From contig JASANH010000510.1 in assembly GCA_030248295.1 (NCBI GenBank), forward strand, positions 310,001 through 374,000: a stretch of DNA of 64,000 nt. The letters are read 5' to 3'. This stretch comes from Mesodorylaimus sp. YZB2_4 (Eukaryota > Nematoda > Enoplea > Dorylaimida > Dorylaimidae). Of the stretch, positions 19,811 through 32,824 are shown piece after piece. Under the pieces are notes generated by a model that saw only the letters and a list, made by a program, of their open reading frames with translations, was not told the DNA's origin and did not search any database. How positions within the stretch are numbered: position 1 is the stretch's first letter; every line of letters begins with the position of its first letter. Both the position numbers and the translations under genes were made by a program.

Positions 19811-20720
19811 TTAAGTTGGTTGAGCAGCTGGCTCCACTTCGTTCCCACCACGAAATATTAGCTGTTTTAACGCATTTCTGTACGGCTTAAGAACAATAAG
19901 TGTTGTCAGCGGGTTTACCGTTTCATTCAGAATGTATAAGAGGGGGAACAGCTGCCTCAGTAGGTTCCCCTCCACGGTCACTGGGACTAGCTTGCCAAAA
20001 ACGTAGGGCGATTGCAGCAAGCAAGCGAACAGAGTGTGCAGCATAGTCAGGTAGAGGAGCTGACTGTTCTGAGACATGACATTATTCTTTAACACTTTGT
20101 TGCTCGTCTTCGAGTGCTCCCTCAGTTTCAGAAATATGCGTAGATTACAGGCGGATATGAGGCCGGTGGCGAGGAATGTGGGTGCCACTATGAGCACATA
20201 GATCATAATGTTCCAAACAGGACCCGCGTCGCTGGTGCTCAAGACCACAATTCTGGTATTGTTCTTCGAAGCCTGTCACACCACCGATGTGAAAGGGTGT
20301 GATGAAAATGACCGCCATTAACCATCCGCCTGCTATCATCAGCTTGATATTACGATTCGTGAACACCCTTTTGAATGCTACCGAGTGGAAAATGGAGAGA
20401 TATCTGTTAATGACCACAGTAGGAGCGAACCAGCATGCCTCTAGACCAGTAACGAATGTAACGTATCCGCACCAGTTGCAGCAATAGTCTTTAGTGTCCG
20501 ACATGATATTGAGTGGTTGGCAGATAAAATTGCTTAAATGAAGGAGGAATTCTGCCACTGTCACATTGACCAGCAGGAGGTTTACTCGAGTTTGCTGCAG
20601 CTTGGCATGAAATGTCAGAAATATGACAAGTCCGCTGGATGTCATACCTGTGCTGTACAATACGCCCAGGGCTACAGTACTCGAAAGTCGTTCTTCCATG
20701 GTGGAGTTGTGGATTTTCAT
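19811..20720 (-). pseudogene. Seven-transmembrane receptor copy 2, one frameshift
   Basis: A close paralogue of the receptor at 15526-16551: MKIHNSTMEERLSSTVALG at the start, then INRYLSIFHSVAF after helix 3, GGVTGFEEQYQNCGL, and NPLTTLIVLKPYRNA at helix 7. The reading frame shifts by one base near 20238-20246, just after the NCGL of the second outer loop; copy 1 reads straight through here. Apart from this single base the 303-codon frame is open, so it is either a young pseudogene or an assembly error. The ATG used is the one aligned with copy 1; the upstream extension to 20846 is not conserved. Confidence 0.75.
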
Positions 20721-23196
20721 CCCTCGAAGGTTTAAAATTAGCTTGAAGGGACAATGCGGTATTTTATGATCGTCAGGATGACTGCACAAATGGTTGCTGC
20801 TTTTGTCGAAGGCAGTGGACAAGGTGGAATGGATATTTGAGCGCACCTGCGGCCCCCTGGGAGAAAAATCGTTGAAATGACTGAGACAAATGAAAACTCA
20901 TCTCATCAACTCATCATTGGAAGCTCTCATACCGTGCATCTCGATGATTAAAAAAGTCATGCTTGTCGTCTCTCCTGAATCAGTGACGTGACAGCTTCCT
21001 TTTAACGCGTGCGTTTATATCCTAATGCTTTGTACAGTGTGCTGTAAATGAGTCTTAAATATGGGGACGCTCCCATGTGTAAGTCGTTTCCAGGGAGGGG
21101 GGACACATTACACGAAATGATTTACATGGCCGCAAGTCGTACACTAGTTTTAGAGATAATGAGCTTGAGGAAATTTCAAAAATATATTAAAAGGTAAGCC
21201 CTGAACGGGACTCGAACTAGCGCCTCCGTGATCACCATCTATGTAACGAAAATGAAGTACTTGCGCTGTAACAAGCAATTTTCGAGTACCTTCCGTTTTC
21301 TTGTCCTGACTACATACATGCACAGAACTGTACAGTACAATGCTTAGCACAGGTCCTGGTTCTAGTTTATTGAGATTCAGGCTAACCAAACTGTCTTCGT
21401 TCGACCCACAGAGTGTTAGCAAGGCTACCTAATATGTACAGCAGCTTCCTTTTCCTCGCGAAGGCAGCCCCTCTTTTTATCTCTTGATGATTGAAGAATC
21501 GAGGAACCGAAGATGTTGCTTGTCTGCACTACTTCGCCTTACCATCAGCGTGATGACATAAATCCCGAGGAGACGAGTATACTCTTGACCCAATCGATTC
21601 GAGCTCTCCAGCCATCCAAGAGGATCTGTAGCACTGTGTTGAAACTTGAATAGGTCTCCAGCACAGCATGTATTGCCAAGTAACTAAATCCCTGTAGTGT
21701 GCCGGCGTATTTTTTCTTACTACAATTGACATGGCGCGATCAAATGTGACCACATGCGAGATTAATATTCAAAATCAGCCACACTACTCACAAATAATTG
21801 GACGCTTCCGCGCACGAGAGCGTCTGTTTTTTGCATCGGACGAGCCAACGAACGAAATGCACTTGGTCATCTGACAGATTTATGCCACCATTTCACAGCA
21901 TGCTAATTGACTGTATGATAAGCAATGTGGCAGGTATGAAAAATCTCCATGATGGAAGCCCGGCTCGTTGGACCTTACTGCGCACGTACGCACAGTAGTT
22001 ATATGTGGAACGATCAGGTCCTAAGATGGTAGCAAGTTATACCATTTCCGAGGCATGTTTAGATGTATATTCATTGGTGACGGATAACAGATATCATAGC
22101 ACAATGCCACAGTATGTGCAGTTCAGTACATGCCACTGCCTGGGTCCTCCCGCCCAAATCGGCTCACGCGCGTCAGAAAAGCCAGTCGTGCCACTCTTAC
22201 TCGTACAACCCCCAGCTGAGCATTCATGGAATTTTGTCAATGTCAGAGAGACTTCTAAAAATTGGACCGGAGACTCTATCAATCAAAGTGCATACACTAT
22301 TGCAGACTAGTTGAAGACTTTTTACAAACCTCAAAAACATTTTTCAGATCCTAAAAACTGCAAAGGCTAATTTATGCTGAGAATCTTGCAGCACAGTTTT
22401 CTCCAGAAAATTTGCTTGGACATATCAGAAGCACTCTTGATCAAATACACGCACAACGTGTACGTACAACGCAGAGCCCTATAAAAATACTTATCGGCAG
22501 TTAGCAACAGCCAGAGGCAAAACTAGGATTGGTTTTGCTGGATGGAAAAACAGAGGATGCCATGTATCCATTCTTCGATGTAACTATTTCTTCTCACTTG
22601 TACCTTCCAGCTTCCTACTTGCATTTGTGTATCTTCCGGTGTGGCAACTGTTTGCAGTAGGAATTTTCAGAGGAAGGTCAGGCATTAGAAAAAGGTAGCA
22701 GAGAAGTGGGAATCTCAGATGGCGCCAACATTGTGTTCTGATTGGTGCAGGTCCATCATAATATTTAGCGGCAAAACCAAAAATAAGATACGCTGTGAAG
22801 GCAGCAATAATAACCGAAGTAACACTGACTCGATTTCTTGACGAAATAATACTATAAAATGTATCGTCCGCTTATTCGTTCATAACTAGTTTCCTTTCTA
22901 TCCTGGTATCATTATCTCTCAGAACAGTTATTCCAAACGTTGTGTCATGATATGTCAAATGAATTTCATACGCTGTAATCGAGTATCTGACATACAGCGC
23001 GCACATATACGGCTACATTCTTGACGCTTGGCTTCTTCATACCACTGAATCAATCTTTTATTAATGTGTGGTCTTGATCACCAAGGGAAGGATACACATT
23101 TTGACGAAATAACACTGAATTTACACCTTCACAATAAAATGTACAGGATGATCACATTATCCATTCGTAGTTTCCTTTCTATTATTTGGATTTCTA
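20721..23196. other. Intergenic between receptor copies 2 and 3
   Basis: No gene was recognised. A tRNA-like fragment lies at about 21175-21270. All other open frames are short and without motifs. Confidence 0.45.
21172..21272 (-). repeat. tRNA-like (SINE) fragment
   Basis: Minus strand: GTTACAGCGCAAGTACTTC resembles an A box and GCTAGTTCGAGTCCCGTTCA is a near-perfect B box and T-arm. The acceptor stem does not pair and the spacing is not that of a real tRNA, so a retroposed fragment is likely. Confidence 0.4.
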
Positions 23197-24084
23197 TTAT
23201 AACGCGAGGGTGGCCATTTCTTGCACTGGAATTTGGCAATAGAAAAGAGCATTCAGCGCCCGCCGATATGGTTCCATATCGTAAAGTGTGGTCAGCGAGT
23301 TGACAGTCCCGTTCAAAATGTGCAAACATGGGAATACCTGTCTCGGCACATTGTCTTCAACCACGCTTGGCACCAGCTTGCCGAAAGCGTAAGGTGCTTG
23401 AAGGCATAAGGAAAATAAGGTATGCAGGAGGGTTACGTACAGCAGTTGTTTATTTTGTGAGACCACATTATTTCTTCGAATACTACCAGTCATTTTTGAA
23501 TGCGCCCTTAATCTTAAAAATATTGGAAAATTACAATATGCCGTTATACCATTGCCGATAAATGTCGGGGCAAGAATAAGAGTATACAATAATATATCCC
23601 TCATTGGTGGAGCCTCTGATATTAATACTCGAACCCAGTTAGCCCAGCAACATGGAATGGGATTATAGTGGCAGCCACTGCTAAACAACCACTTATAATC
23701 ATAAGAGTAACATTTCTTCGGGTGTATATTCGCTTAAAAGTGTTTTGATAAAAAATTAATAATATCCTATTCATGACCACAACGGGCACAAACTAACTTG
23801 CCTCTAACCCAGTCACATATGTAATTGCACCACACCAGTCGCTAAAAAAATTGTTTAGTATCTGACATAATATTTGGTGGACCCAAGGTTAAGCCAATAA
23901 AGCTTAACAGAAATTCGGCCTATGAGACGTTAGCAAGCAAGAGATTGACACGATTCAGGTACAATTTTGAATAGAAGGTTAAGAATATTACCAACCCGCT
24001 GAAGAAGATGGCGCTGCATTGCAGTATGCACAAGCTATTCAAAGAAGATATGCGTTCTTCCGAAGTAGAGTTGTGTATCAGCAT
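23197..24084 (-). pseudogene. Seven-transmembrane receptor copy 3, heavily decayed
   Basis: It begins MLIHNSTSEERISSL, aligned with copies 1 and 2, and keeps GLVIFLTFYSKLY and RVNLLLANVS. Frame-breaking stops follow (for example TAG at 23920-23922) along with shifts. The last 163 codons are open again and contain the LLHTLFSLCLQAPYAFGKLV helix-6 region and a helix-7 remnant, NGTVNSLTTLYDMEPYR. The NPxxY/KPYR signature is eroded. It is a clear pseudogene. Confidence 0.8.
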
Positions 24085-26322
24085 CGCTTTGTGAGTAGCC
24101 GATTAGTACAGATATAACCTGAATAAAGTATCTGAAGCAAAATTTTGAAAATGGAGAATTGTTGATTCATACTGGTAAACAGAAAATTTATTCATCCAGC
24201 ATGCGAATTCAAAATGTAGAATTCCGATTCAAGTAGAGGCACGTCACATGCATACCATGTATTTTAAACGCTAACAGAGGGTAAGATCTAAAACCGTATC
24301 GAAGACAAATCTGTAGGTTGCACATTCATTGTTAGAAATCGGTAATTAGAATCCCCTGGCATTAATCAAGTACTTTTGCTAAAAACGGGAAAACGGCAGT
24401 TTCGCCCGCATCTCTCATTCCTTTCTGTTACAACTAGGACGATATGGGTTTGCTGCACTAGGAAATGGGCATTATTAGACGCCTGTCATTCCGAACTCGC
24501 GCTATAAGTAGTCAACAGGGATGGTCACGTTCTTCTTTCGCCCAGAGTCCAAAGGGACCAGCCCGAAGGGAGTTAATCAAAATAAAGCAACGAAGGAATT
24601 TTGCAATGTGGGACAGCTGGATCAAGAAAAAATGTCCTGAAATTTCTTGCGGTTTAATTTGAGAGAGTGAGTACACAGACTGGATGCAACTCAGTCAGTG
24701 CACTGCCATTTTATAGTCTGTGATAGATATGATCTAAGCAGGCACACTAAAGTTGCGAGTATAGTACTGTACAGATATAGAACAGCAAGGCTGAAGTGAA
24801 GAAGGCTGGTGACACCTAAATTGTTGGTGTGCATACTTCTTACTGACATTCACTGGCAAGTTGTCACAGCGTGCCTTCAGCGGCAGGAATGAAGATGAGT
24901 GTTACATGAATAACACAAAGTCTTCAGTGCGACAACTGGTCAGTGAAGACAATGTCCCTTAGACGTACTTGTTAGGCAACCAGAGAAAATTAAATATGGA
25001 CCATGGTTTAGATTATGCACAAGCCCAACAATCAATTTCGGCACATCAAAGCGCCATCGACAAAGCTTAGCACCGATAGATTGAAACAGTGCTGTAAGTC
25101 TTCTTTGGACTGTCGCGGTTGTTCCATATTCTGTTCCTTCGGGGGAACTAATAAATTAATATCTGCTCTACTCCTGTATATTTTACCAAAGATATACTCT
25201 GCTTAATTCCTTCCTCGAACCCTCATCTTTCAGTAAACGTTTGAATAAATATAATTTCTGTGACTGCTCCAGCCGCTATACAGATAATAGGTAGCTCGAC
25301 CGCTCAGATCTTTTGTTTTTTTTGGGCGTTTTGATTTCTGATCTGATTTTCATGCTATCACGTTGAACTGAATCATCAAATGCAGGTATGGCGCGCGATG
25401 GTGAGGGGACATAAACACAATAGGTAAATGATACGAGAGTGTCCTTAGAGGGTCAGAGACAGGCACCTAACCGCAGGCCGAGCTGTAGTTTAGTCTGACT
25501 CGAATGGTCAGTTTATGCCCATTTTGTAGAGCGTGAAATTCTCTACAACTTTTATGTTGGGGTCACCGAGGATCATCGCTGGAAATTTTCAAAAAAATAA
25601 CGCAGATAAAGCGCTTTATGGCTTAGAGTCGAGTCGTACGCTATGTTTTGCGCTGCTCGCTTTTCGTTAGCTTCGGCACTATTGCACTCATAGGCTTAAC
25701 GTCTTATAACACAAGGTGGGCTAAATCTGAATAGCTTTACAGCTGAATAGCTTTGTGCTAGTACACACCAAACAGTATTGAAATCGATCACGCGGCTCTT
25801 AACTGGCGCCCCCAAAAAGTGCATAAAACAATAACTGCAAGGGAAGATCTGGCTCTTACCATCAAGCAGCAACTGACAACTGTACGATGTCTATGTCTTC
25901 CTGCTCTGCAAACACAGCACTTTACGTTTCAAACTAAGTCTATAAACTTCCAGGAGGTTTTTAAAATTTTTGACCTCAGAATGCAGGTATCGGAGGACCC
26001 TACGATTGGATTACGCAAAATTTTGACCTTTTTGGGGGATATTGATCAAATAACGTCATCTAAAGTGTGGTTAGGCCCTTGTATTTAAGAATGTGGGTCG
26101 TCAAATTTGATTAGGAGCACTCACGACCGAATTATGTTTGCATGTTCGTCTATTTCCTGCGTATTCACGCAGGCTAAATGTATGCATCCAGTTTTCCACG
26201 TAGTACAGTACGCGCAAGGTTTTATAAAAGCAGAAGCGTTGCCCCAATGCAACTTCTAATAATTATTCGAAAACTAGAATCGAGAAAATTTACAAATCAC
26301 ATCCGAAACCGCTCACATCCTC
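24085..26322. other. Intergenic, AT-rich
   Basis: Only one repeat copy was recognised (25978-26095). No exon has both splice signals and coding character. Confidence 0.45.
25978..26095. repeat. Dispersed repeat F, copy 1
   Basis: GAGGACCCTACGATTGGATT, GCAAAATTTTGACC, TTGATCAAATAACGTCATCT and AGTGTGG match, in order, 34205-34345 (GAGGACCCGACATTTGGATT...GTCGATCAAGAACGTCATCTGC...AGTGTGG). Confidence 0.55.
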
Positions 26323-29300
26323 CTAGCACCCCCTCTTGTCAGGCACATTAGGATAAACAAGCAGCAAAAAAATAAAGAAGGCGCCAAATGCGATCGGCAA
26401 TGCCAGCTGGGTGATGACATGAAACCAACGCAAAAGTCTCATACGTCTCTCCAATGTGCTCTCCTTTTTCTTATTCTTTTCATCAAACCAGGCCGAGAAT
26501 GCCTCCAGGCCCAGGAAGGTCATTCGTCGCCCAGCGTCCATGTACTCACTTTCACTGCTTTCGCTAATCCCATCGCCGAGGCCAACATCAGAGTGGGTGA
26601 CTATGAATCGAGTAGTTTCTTCGGCTGATGCTACCGAGCCCTCGTTACTGCGCTTCTCCATATTCATGATAGCTGACTGAAATAGGTCATCGCGGTCTTT
26701 ATCACTCTTATCATCATTCTTATCAGTGTTTAATGTATCGATCGAGTCCACATCGCGAATGCGGACAATCCTCTTTTGCTGCCCGTCTCCATTTGGCCCG
26801 TTGCATTGTGGTATGGCGTGTCGTTTGTGACCACTGACGCTTCCATTCCTGCTACCCTCACTGGTCACACTCGCGCGATGTGAGCTCTTACCATTTTCGA
26901 TCTTATTGTTAGCCACACCTTTCTCTGCATCCTCCAGTTGCTGCTGTTGTTTTGCCATGCTAATACCAGCCAGTTGAGCCAGGAACCAGTCGCTCGATTG
27001 ATTATTCTCTTTCGCCCATTTTTTGCAGAAATATTTGATAATAACTAGTTTTGCCAGGGATAAAAATACGAATAAGAAACACGATGACATGTACAAATCT
27101 AACAGTTTGACGTAGCTGACTCGAGGCATTACGCTGTTGTAAGAGTATGCTAGGAATATAATGGCCAGAATGACTGCTAGGACGTCGCTGAATGTGGTGT
27201 CTTCTGCCATCCATAATGCCACCCAACTGCTCATCACTACGGCTGTGGCTGGTATGAATACTTGAAGCACACAAAAACCAGCACTACGTTTGAATTTTAT
27301 GCATAATTCCAGGCTGTCAAATGAGCCTAAAATTGATCACAGTGTAAGAGAAATTTCGTTTAGTAGCAAGTCTCCTTCTGTCAGGACAGTGAAAGATAAA
27401 ATGAAATATTTGTATGAATTTTATGGACGGGGTCATGTCATGTCGACTCTGCTTTCTACAAGCTTTAAGAAGAAAACAGGAAACCAGGGAAACAGAATCA
27501 GCAAAGATAAGCTATACAGTAATTTCCATAGTTTAAACCTACAGTGCAGGCATCGATGAGTGTAGGTACCTTGCTATCTTCCACAGACGCATGGGTACTG
27601 CATATTCTACAAAATCAGTCCGCCAAACAGCCCGGTGCAGTGTGGTGCAGAGTGGTGTACCAAAGCAACGAATTATAATTATGCTCAGACATGTATGCAA
27701 ATTTTTATATTGTACATATGGCATGTGAGAAAAATGAAAAACAAGTAAGGCCTCAAAATATTTACTTTCTTTGGCTCTTTTGTTTCTCACCCAGTGACTC
27801 TTACCCTTTAGCATCTGACCTCATGCGTCAAACATACAGTAATCTAGGTCATATGCAGCAAACAGTGTGAGTATCTGCAAGTAATCCATTCAAAAATAGT
27901 GTCATATGGCTGCAATGACACACGCGACCCCTGACTTTAGTCGAGAGTAGCTGAGTACATATCAGAAGAGTGTAACATGTTGGTTGTGTTGGTGTACTGG
28001 GAGGCGCACTGGAGCTAGACACCGGATCAGGTCTGGTTGACCCCGACGGGTCGAGTTAACCCGACCCGAAAGTCCCTGACCCGAAATTTCGGGTCGGGTT
28101 GACCCGAATTTGTTATAAGCAGCTGAAGCTCCTTGAGATAAAAACTTTGAACAATTCCTCCCAACATGTGGTGACTTTAGTGTAAAGGTAATTGTGTGAA
28201 GATACTGTACACACAGTTACCTGTGTGTTACCACAGTTACCAGTTACCTGTGTGAAGATACTGAACACACAGCCAAAACTGATTTGCAATCTAGTCAAGG
28301 AAGTTATTATTGGTGCACAGAATAATTCCAGGCTTTTCCGACCAGGTATACCCAAGAACCTATTTCTTCATATTCAGGAATCAAATGTGATTGTACTCCT
28401 AAGAAGATCTTATAGAGACATACTGCAATCGTGCTCAGACTATGGTTAGTCCTACCCATTTATCGGAGTTGCGAAGAGCTGATAATAAGAGCTTATTGAA
28501 ATATGATCCCCCAGAAATTGCCCTGAATATTTGGTCGTACCTGACCTGCCTGACACTTGAAAGTTACTCAGAATAACCCTGGGAGTGCTAGGCTTTTATG
28601 CACTTATATAAAGCCTTGAATTTCCACTCTTTTATTCTTGAAAAACTTGCTCTATACAAAAGCAGATTTTGCAAATAATGGAGTCGAAGAGATAAGAAAA
28701 GGTTTCTGTAACCGCTAAAAGCAGTATTTTTGACCAGTCTGACCCGATCTTTCAAAAAAGCGACCCGACCCGAAACTACCTGAGTCGATCCGGGCTCTAG
28801 TGTCACTCAGATCCCTGGGCGAGATAAAAGATGTCACGCCTATCGTTTTCCATCATTCCATATATTGATATAAAATGCCATGCACGAGCATGTTTGGACA
28901 GGACGTACGTAGCTGAGGCAGCATGGCCTCAGAGTCTCGCCATTACACGGCAAGGCACATCCAAATATTTGCACGAATTGGGAGCGATGGAAAAATGACA
29001 TACGTGACAAATTTTCATCTTATCAAAGGTTTTTATTTGGTATACAACAAGTCGCGCTTAGCGACAGACAGTTTTCTCGTCTACACGGAAACTTTTCTTA
29101 CCCGTCGTATACTTCAGCTTGATCCGAGCGGTCCTCGGAGGGTCACCGTAAAATTCAGGTAGCACAATCTTGTCTTTCAACTCAACGTCGTGTCCTCCTT
29201 TGGCCCAATTGTAGACAAGGTCCTTACTGGAGTGGCTGTCTATAATAACGAGTATTGACACAATCGCTATTTTAGAGCAAAAAATTTGCGGTTCAATCGC

Positions 29301-30056
29301 AAAGCTTTCTGTCAAATTTTGCATGAAAATATTTGCGCCAAAGCGGATGCATGGAATACTGTATACTCACATGTTCCGAGTTTCAGTTTGCAATATTGTT
29401 TATCAAAGGGATACATCGACAGGTCCATTGGGCAATCGGCTGTCAACGAAATCCTATAATCAATAAATAATGCAGCATTGGAGGCCGTAAAAACCCACAG
29501 GAATGGGAATATTTTTATATGTAACTTATTGTTGAAACTTCCAGACAGGGTGCTCCTCCTGCCGCTTACTTTCTGCTATAATGTACATGACCAGTTGCAT
29601 TCAATCTGAAAAATGCTCTGTGAGTCACAGAGTTTTCATTATCCACTTCGGCTGATATTGCATTTAGAAAATATGTATCGGGTTTCCACAAATAGCTCAA
29701 TGCTGCCATGGGAAGATTCAATTCCGTGACCCCGTCGTATTCTACTGGATCGTAAACGAGACGATAGTCGGCCCATCGCTCTCGGTAATACATCTCTATT
29801 CCAAAGTCCTGAAACATGTCATGGAATAAACTGGGTGATGTGGCAGTTATGGCGCATGGCTTCGACCTACCATGGAAGAATCCGACACTGAATGCACACG
29901 AATAATCATGATGGACACGGTCACTTCCACCGGCTTGTCTTCTTCCAATTTCGGAAGAAGATATTTGTCGTAGTTGCTATCGTTCATAAAACCCGTCCAT
30001 TGCTTGAATCTGAAGTGGTACTGTCGTGTCATGCCATTTACTGCCGCCAAGCATAG
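26323..30056 (-). CDS. Cys-loop ligand-gated ion channel subunit, divergent pore (5+ exons)
   Basis: Exons in coding order: 30056-29871 (5' edge uncertain), 29808-29570, 29453-29371, 29239-29102, 27326-26323. All phases agree. The ligand-binding domain shows PVEVTVSIMIIRVHSVSD, YYRERWADYRLVYD and YLWKPDTYFLNA. The Cys-loop is C-13-C (CPMDLSMYPFDKQYC), then NWAKGG...VLPEF and KYTTG at the join to the last exon. Helices 1-3 run from FIPATAVVMSSWVALWM to MSSCFLFVFLSLAKLVI; helix 4 ends the protein (LALPIAFGAFFIFLLLVY), with a long cytoplasmic loop between 3 and 4. The TM2 entrance lacks the PAR motif of GABA/glycine/glutamate anion channels and reads TFSD. Ligand and ion choice are unknown. The signal peptide is not located with certainty. 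Confidence 0.9.
28016..28799. mobile_element. MITE with GGGTCGGG/GACCCGA subterminal words
   Basis: The left end TAGACACCGGATC and the right end (reverse complement TAGAGCCCGGATC) match at 11 of 13 positions. Both ends are crowded with GGGTCGGG, GACCCGA and GTTGACCC words. A direct repeat of GTGTGAAGATACTG[TA]ACACACAG lies inside at about 28193-28272. There is no target duplication I can see and no transposase. It lies in the 1.8-kb intron of the Cys-loop channel gene. A related terminus is at 14742. Confidence 0.65.
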
Positions 30057-31096
30057 CTATGATGCACTCAGGGGCGCAGAACGCAATGTATTCGGATTAA
30101 TTAGCAGATAAGGATTTATCGTTGATTTTTCTATCCGTGTATCGAATCTTTCAACTTGCGATTATCATTTCTTTGAAACGTACAGTATTTTCATCAATGT
30201 GTCCAGCTGACTGCTGATTTCTGCTAATGCATTGTCATTAAGTGCTGCGTTATGGCACATGTTCATCATTATGTACCTTTTTTGCAACTTACCTGGAGCA
30301 AAGATTGTCTTTGAATGTTGCTCCAGTTCAGCTACAGCCAAAATGGTACACCCCTAACCCCTCTCAATCCTCAATTCGTAATCAGGTACTCTTTCATGTC
30401 GTACCAGTTAACTTGAGCAAGATCATGTGGGCGAGAAAATGTCACAAATCAATCTCAGTGTCAGTGTCAGCTCCATCTTGCTTGACATAATAATGTTACT
30501 GTGTCTCTCCTTTGCACTTCTTGCTGTTTTTCTGATCTTCAAATGCTCAAGCTTTCCTTCGGCCCCTAATAAATCTGTTTTGCAGCCTTGCTATGCTACT
30601 CTTGCCATAAATCAGCAGACCTAATGCCCACTTTAGCACACCTTTCACCCACCCTCGTTTGCATCATCTGGACGAAACTTGCATGTTGAAGACTCTATGA
30701 TTAACGTATTTTGATGAGTTTCGGGCGGGCGCATTGGCATATGACGTCCATTTGTCACATTTGTGCTTTACTACTTTCTCCTCCTCATTTCTGCATTAGC
30801 TATTGCAGCGAATGACGCGATACGCACTAAAGATACTGCTGTGGCGGGCTAGACGAGACGGCGTGAAGTGAAAGTCCAGAAGTATGATAAAATTTGGCAG
30901 TCAAAAACGTTACAATCAACAAGGGTTAAAGTTTGGAAAACTTAGACCAGCTGATCGTGAGTCATTCTGTTCTACGGGTCTTAGAATTATGATTATCGAA
31001 GCAGCGCTGCTTACAACGCGAGTGCTACATTTCAAAGACCATGTAAAAATTTGAATTTCCCGCCGAGTCATGCATCGCTAAAAATTCAAAAGGTGC

Positions 31097-31366
31097 TTAC
31101 ATATTTCGTTTTTGCCTGGCTTGAAACGACGAATCGATATCCAATTTTAATTTCCTAAGGTCCTCGAGTGGATCAGCGGGCGTAAGAGGGGGAGTCCTTG
31201 AAATCTTATCTCGAGTTGGGAAGAGAGTTCTTCGCACACTTGGAGCTGGCGTTGTTGATGCCGATGATTCAAGGCCAACTTTGATGAATTGAGAACTCAC
31301 ATTAATAGTGTCGTAGAAAATAAGAGATAGGAACAAGAAAATATGCGGATTTAAAAAAACAGGCAT
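31097..31366 (-). CDS. Putative first exon of a secreted or membrane protein
   Basis: Codes for MPVFLNPHIFLFLSLIFYD, a plausible signal peptide. A serine/threonine/proline-rich linker and KLKLDIDSSFQARQKRN follow, then a donor (AAATAT|GTAAGC at about 31099). It could be the N-terminal exon of the channel gene to the left, which lacks an obvious signal peptide. However, its phase (two bases left over) does not join directly to the 30056 exon, so a middle exon would be needed, or it is a separate gene. Confidence 0.4.
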   Translation of the reverse strand: MPVFLNPHIFLFLSLIFYDTINVSSQFIKVGLESSASTTPAPSVRRTLFPTRDKISRTPPLTPADPLEDLRKLKLDIDSSFQARQKRNM

Positions 31367-31394
31367 TAGAAAGCGATCAGAGGGCAGATTTTAG

Positions 31395-31735
31395 TTAAGT
31401 AATATAGTAATTAATTAGTCAGTCAATTAATTAGTGTGAATTAATTAATGTAAAATAACAATTTTTCCACTGGTCTTTTTCAATTAATACAAATGCATTA
31501 CTATGATCTGATCATGAGTGACCTTCATGAATTCCAGAAGTAGCAGCACGGGGACTAACAAGCTGATAAGTAACAAAAACTGAAGAGCAGAACAAATAAA
31601 TGATAAGAACAGCACTAGACTAAGAAAAATTAACAGGCGGAACAGTTCGGAGGCAGTCCATCAGGAGCCTTATATAGTATGGCCACACATCGACATCATT
31701 GATAAGAGTGCTTAGTCACTTATCACTAATAAACC
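31395..31735. promoter_or_regulatory. TAATTA cluster and paired GATA sites
   Basis: 31397-31450 holds several TAATTAATTAG-type words (homeodomain-like cores). At about 31699-31727 GATAAG and, about 15 bp on, CTTATC form an inverted pair. Both lie upstream of the minus-strand exon at 31366-31097. Function is inferred from motif and position only. Confidence 0.3.
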
Positions 31736-32824
31736 TTAACGGCTCTACTGGTCCACTCTTCCACGACAATGAGGCAACTGCAAAACACCTAGCTTCCTTT
31801 TCTGCTACCTAAAATACAGCCTTTTGTTTTAGCATCTACGTAAGCACCGTATGGGCAATACCACCTGACGTCGAACCATTTCTTCATCACTAACCTTCTG
31901 ATAGACAAAGAGTGAAAAACGAGTGCAAGCTGATGGAAAAGAGTAGCTACAATCACTCATTTGCTAACTTTTGCTGAAAGAACATTGGCGAAACACGCCC
32001 TATGTTTTACCACAGTGGAGGATGCAGGACGTGCTAGTCATATCCGGGGGAAAGGGGTGAGAACAAATGGCAAAGTAAAGCAGAATACGTGACTTTGGAT
32101 GCTGGTTTTCGAAAAACGAGAAGACGACAGACGATGGTTATTTGTTTTAAGGAGAAAGACAACCAATGTTTTTTTATGAATTTTTCTGGCGCATCTTTAT
32201 CATCAAAGAGGTCCGAAAGCTTAACAAACATGAGTGTTGGAATTTGGATGATGACACGCAATAAGATCTTTTCTAATGGACTCATGTACCCGAGAAAAAA
32301 GGGCAACAAAAAAATAGTTGTAGGTCACCAAAGAAGACATAAAATATGTCATATAATAATATATAGATATATACAAAAAAATAAGTAGTTCATCAAGGAT
32401 CTATTGAGGATCTTGCATTATCAAAAGCGTCGCCCCTGGACGTTTCTGCAGTCAGACGAAAGCACGGGTGCGGCTTCTTGTGACGGAAGGGATCGTTCTG
32501 TAGCTGCATCGTCTAACTATCAACCACAAATGTCCCTAAAAGTAACGGGCTCCCTGCGACCCCAATGCCCTGAATGCTGTTGTGACGGGGGGAGGGGGGG
32601 CTGGCCTAGAACAGAAATAACGCTCTTCATTGCTTTCGGTCGCTCGATAGGTCTCCATCTAATTGCTCTGAATTCGTGGGGGCCACCATTCTTATCTGAC
32701 CAACCCATGTGACATACCTGCTATGATGTGAGCCAAGGGCCAGCCAGGGACTTCGATTAGTACAGTCTCAAGGGTTCTTTACGGTCGTTGTCTCCCTGCG
32801 GTTCGTACTGGAAGAGTCCAGGAG
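31736..32824. other. Intergenic
   Basis: No gene was recognised. A purine run (GGGGGGAGGGGGGG) lies at about 32588-32601. Confidence 0.4.

Noticed and set aside
28193-28272. CRISPR-like direct repeat
   Set aside because: Only two units, in a MITE in an animal intron; no array and no cas genes.
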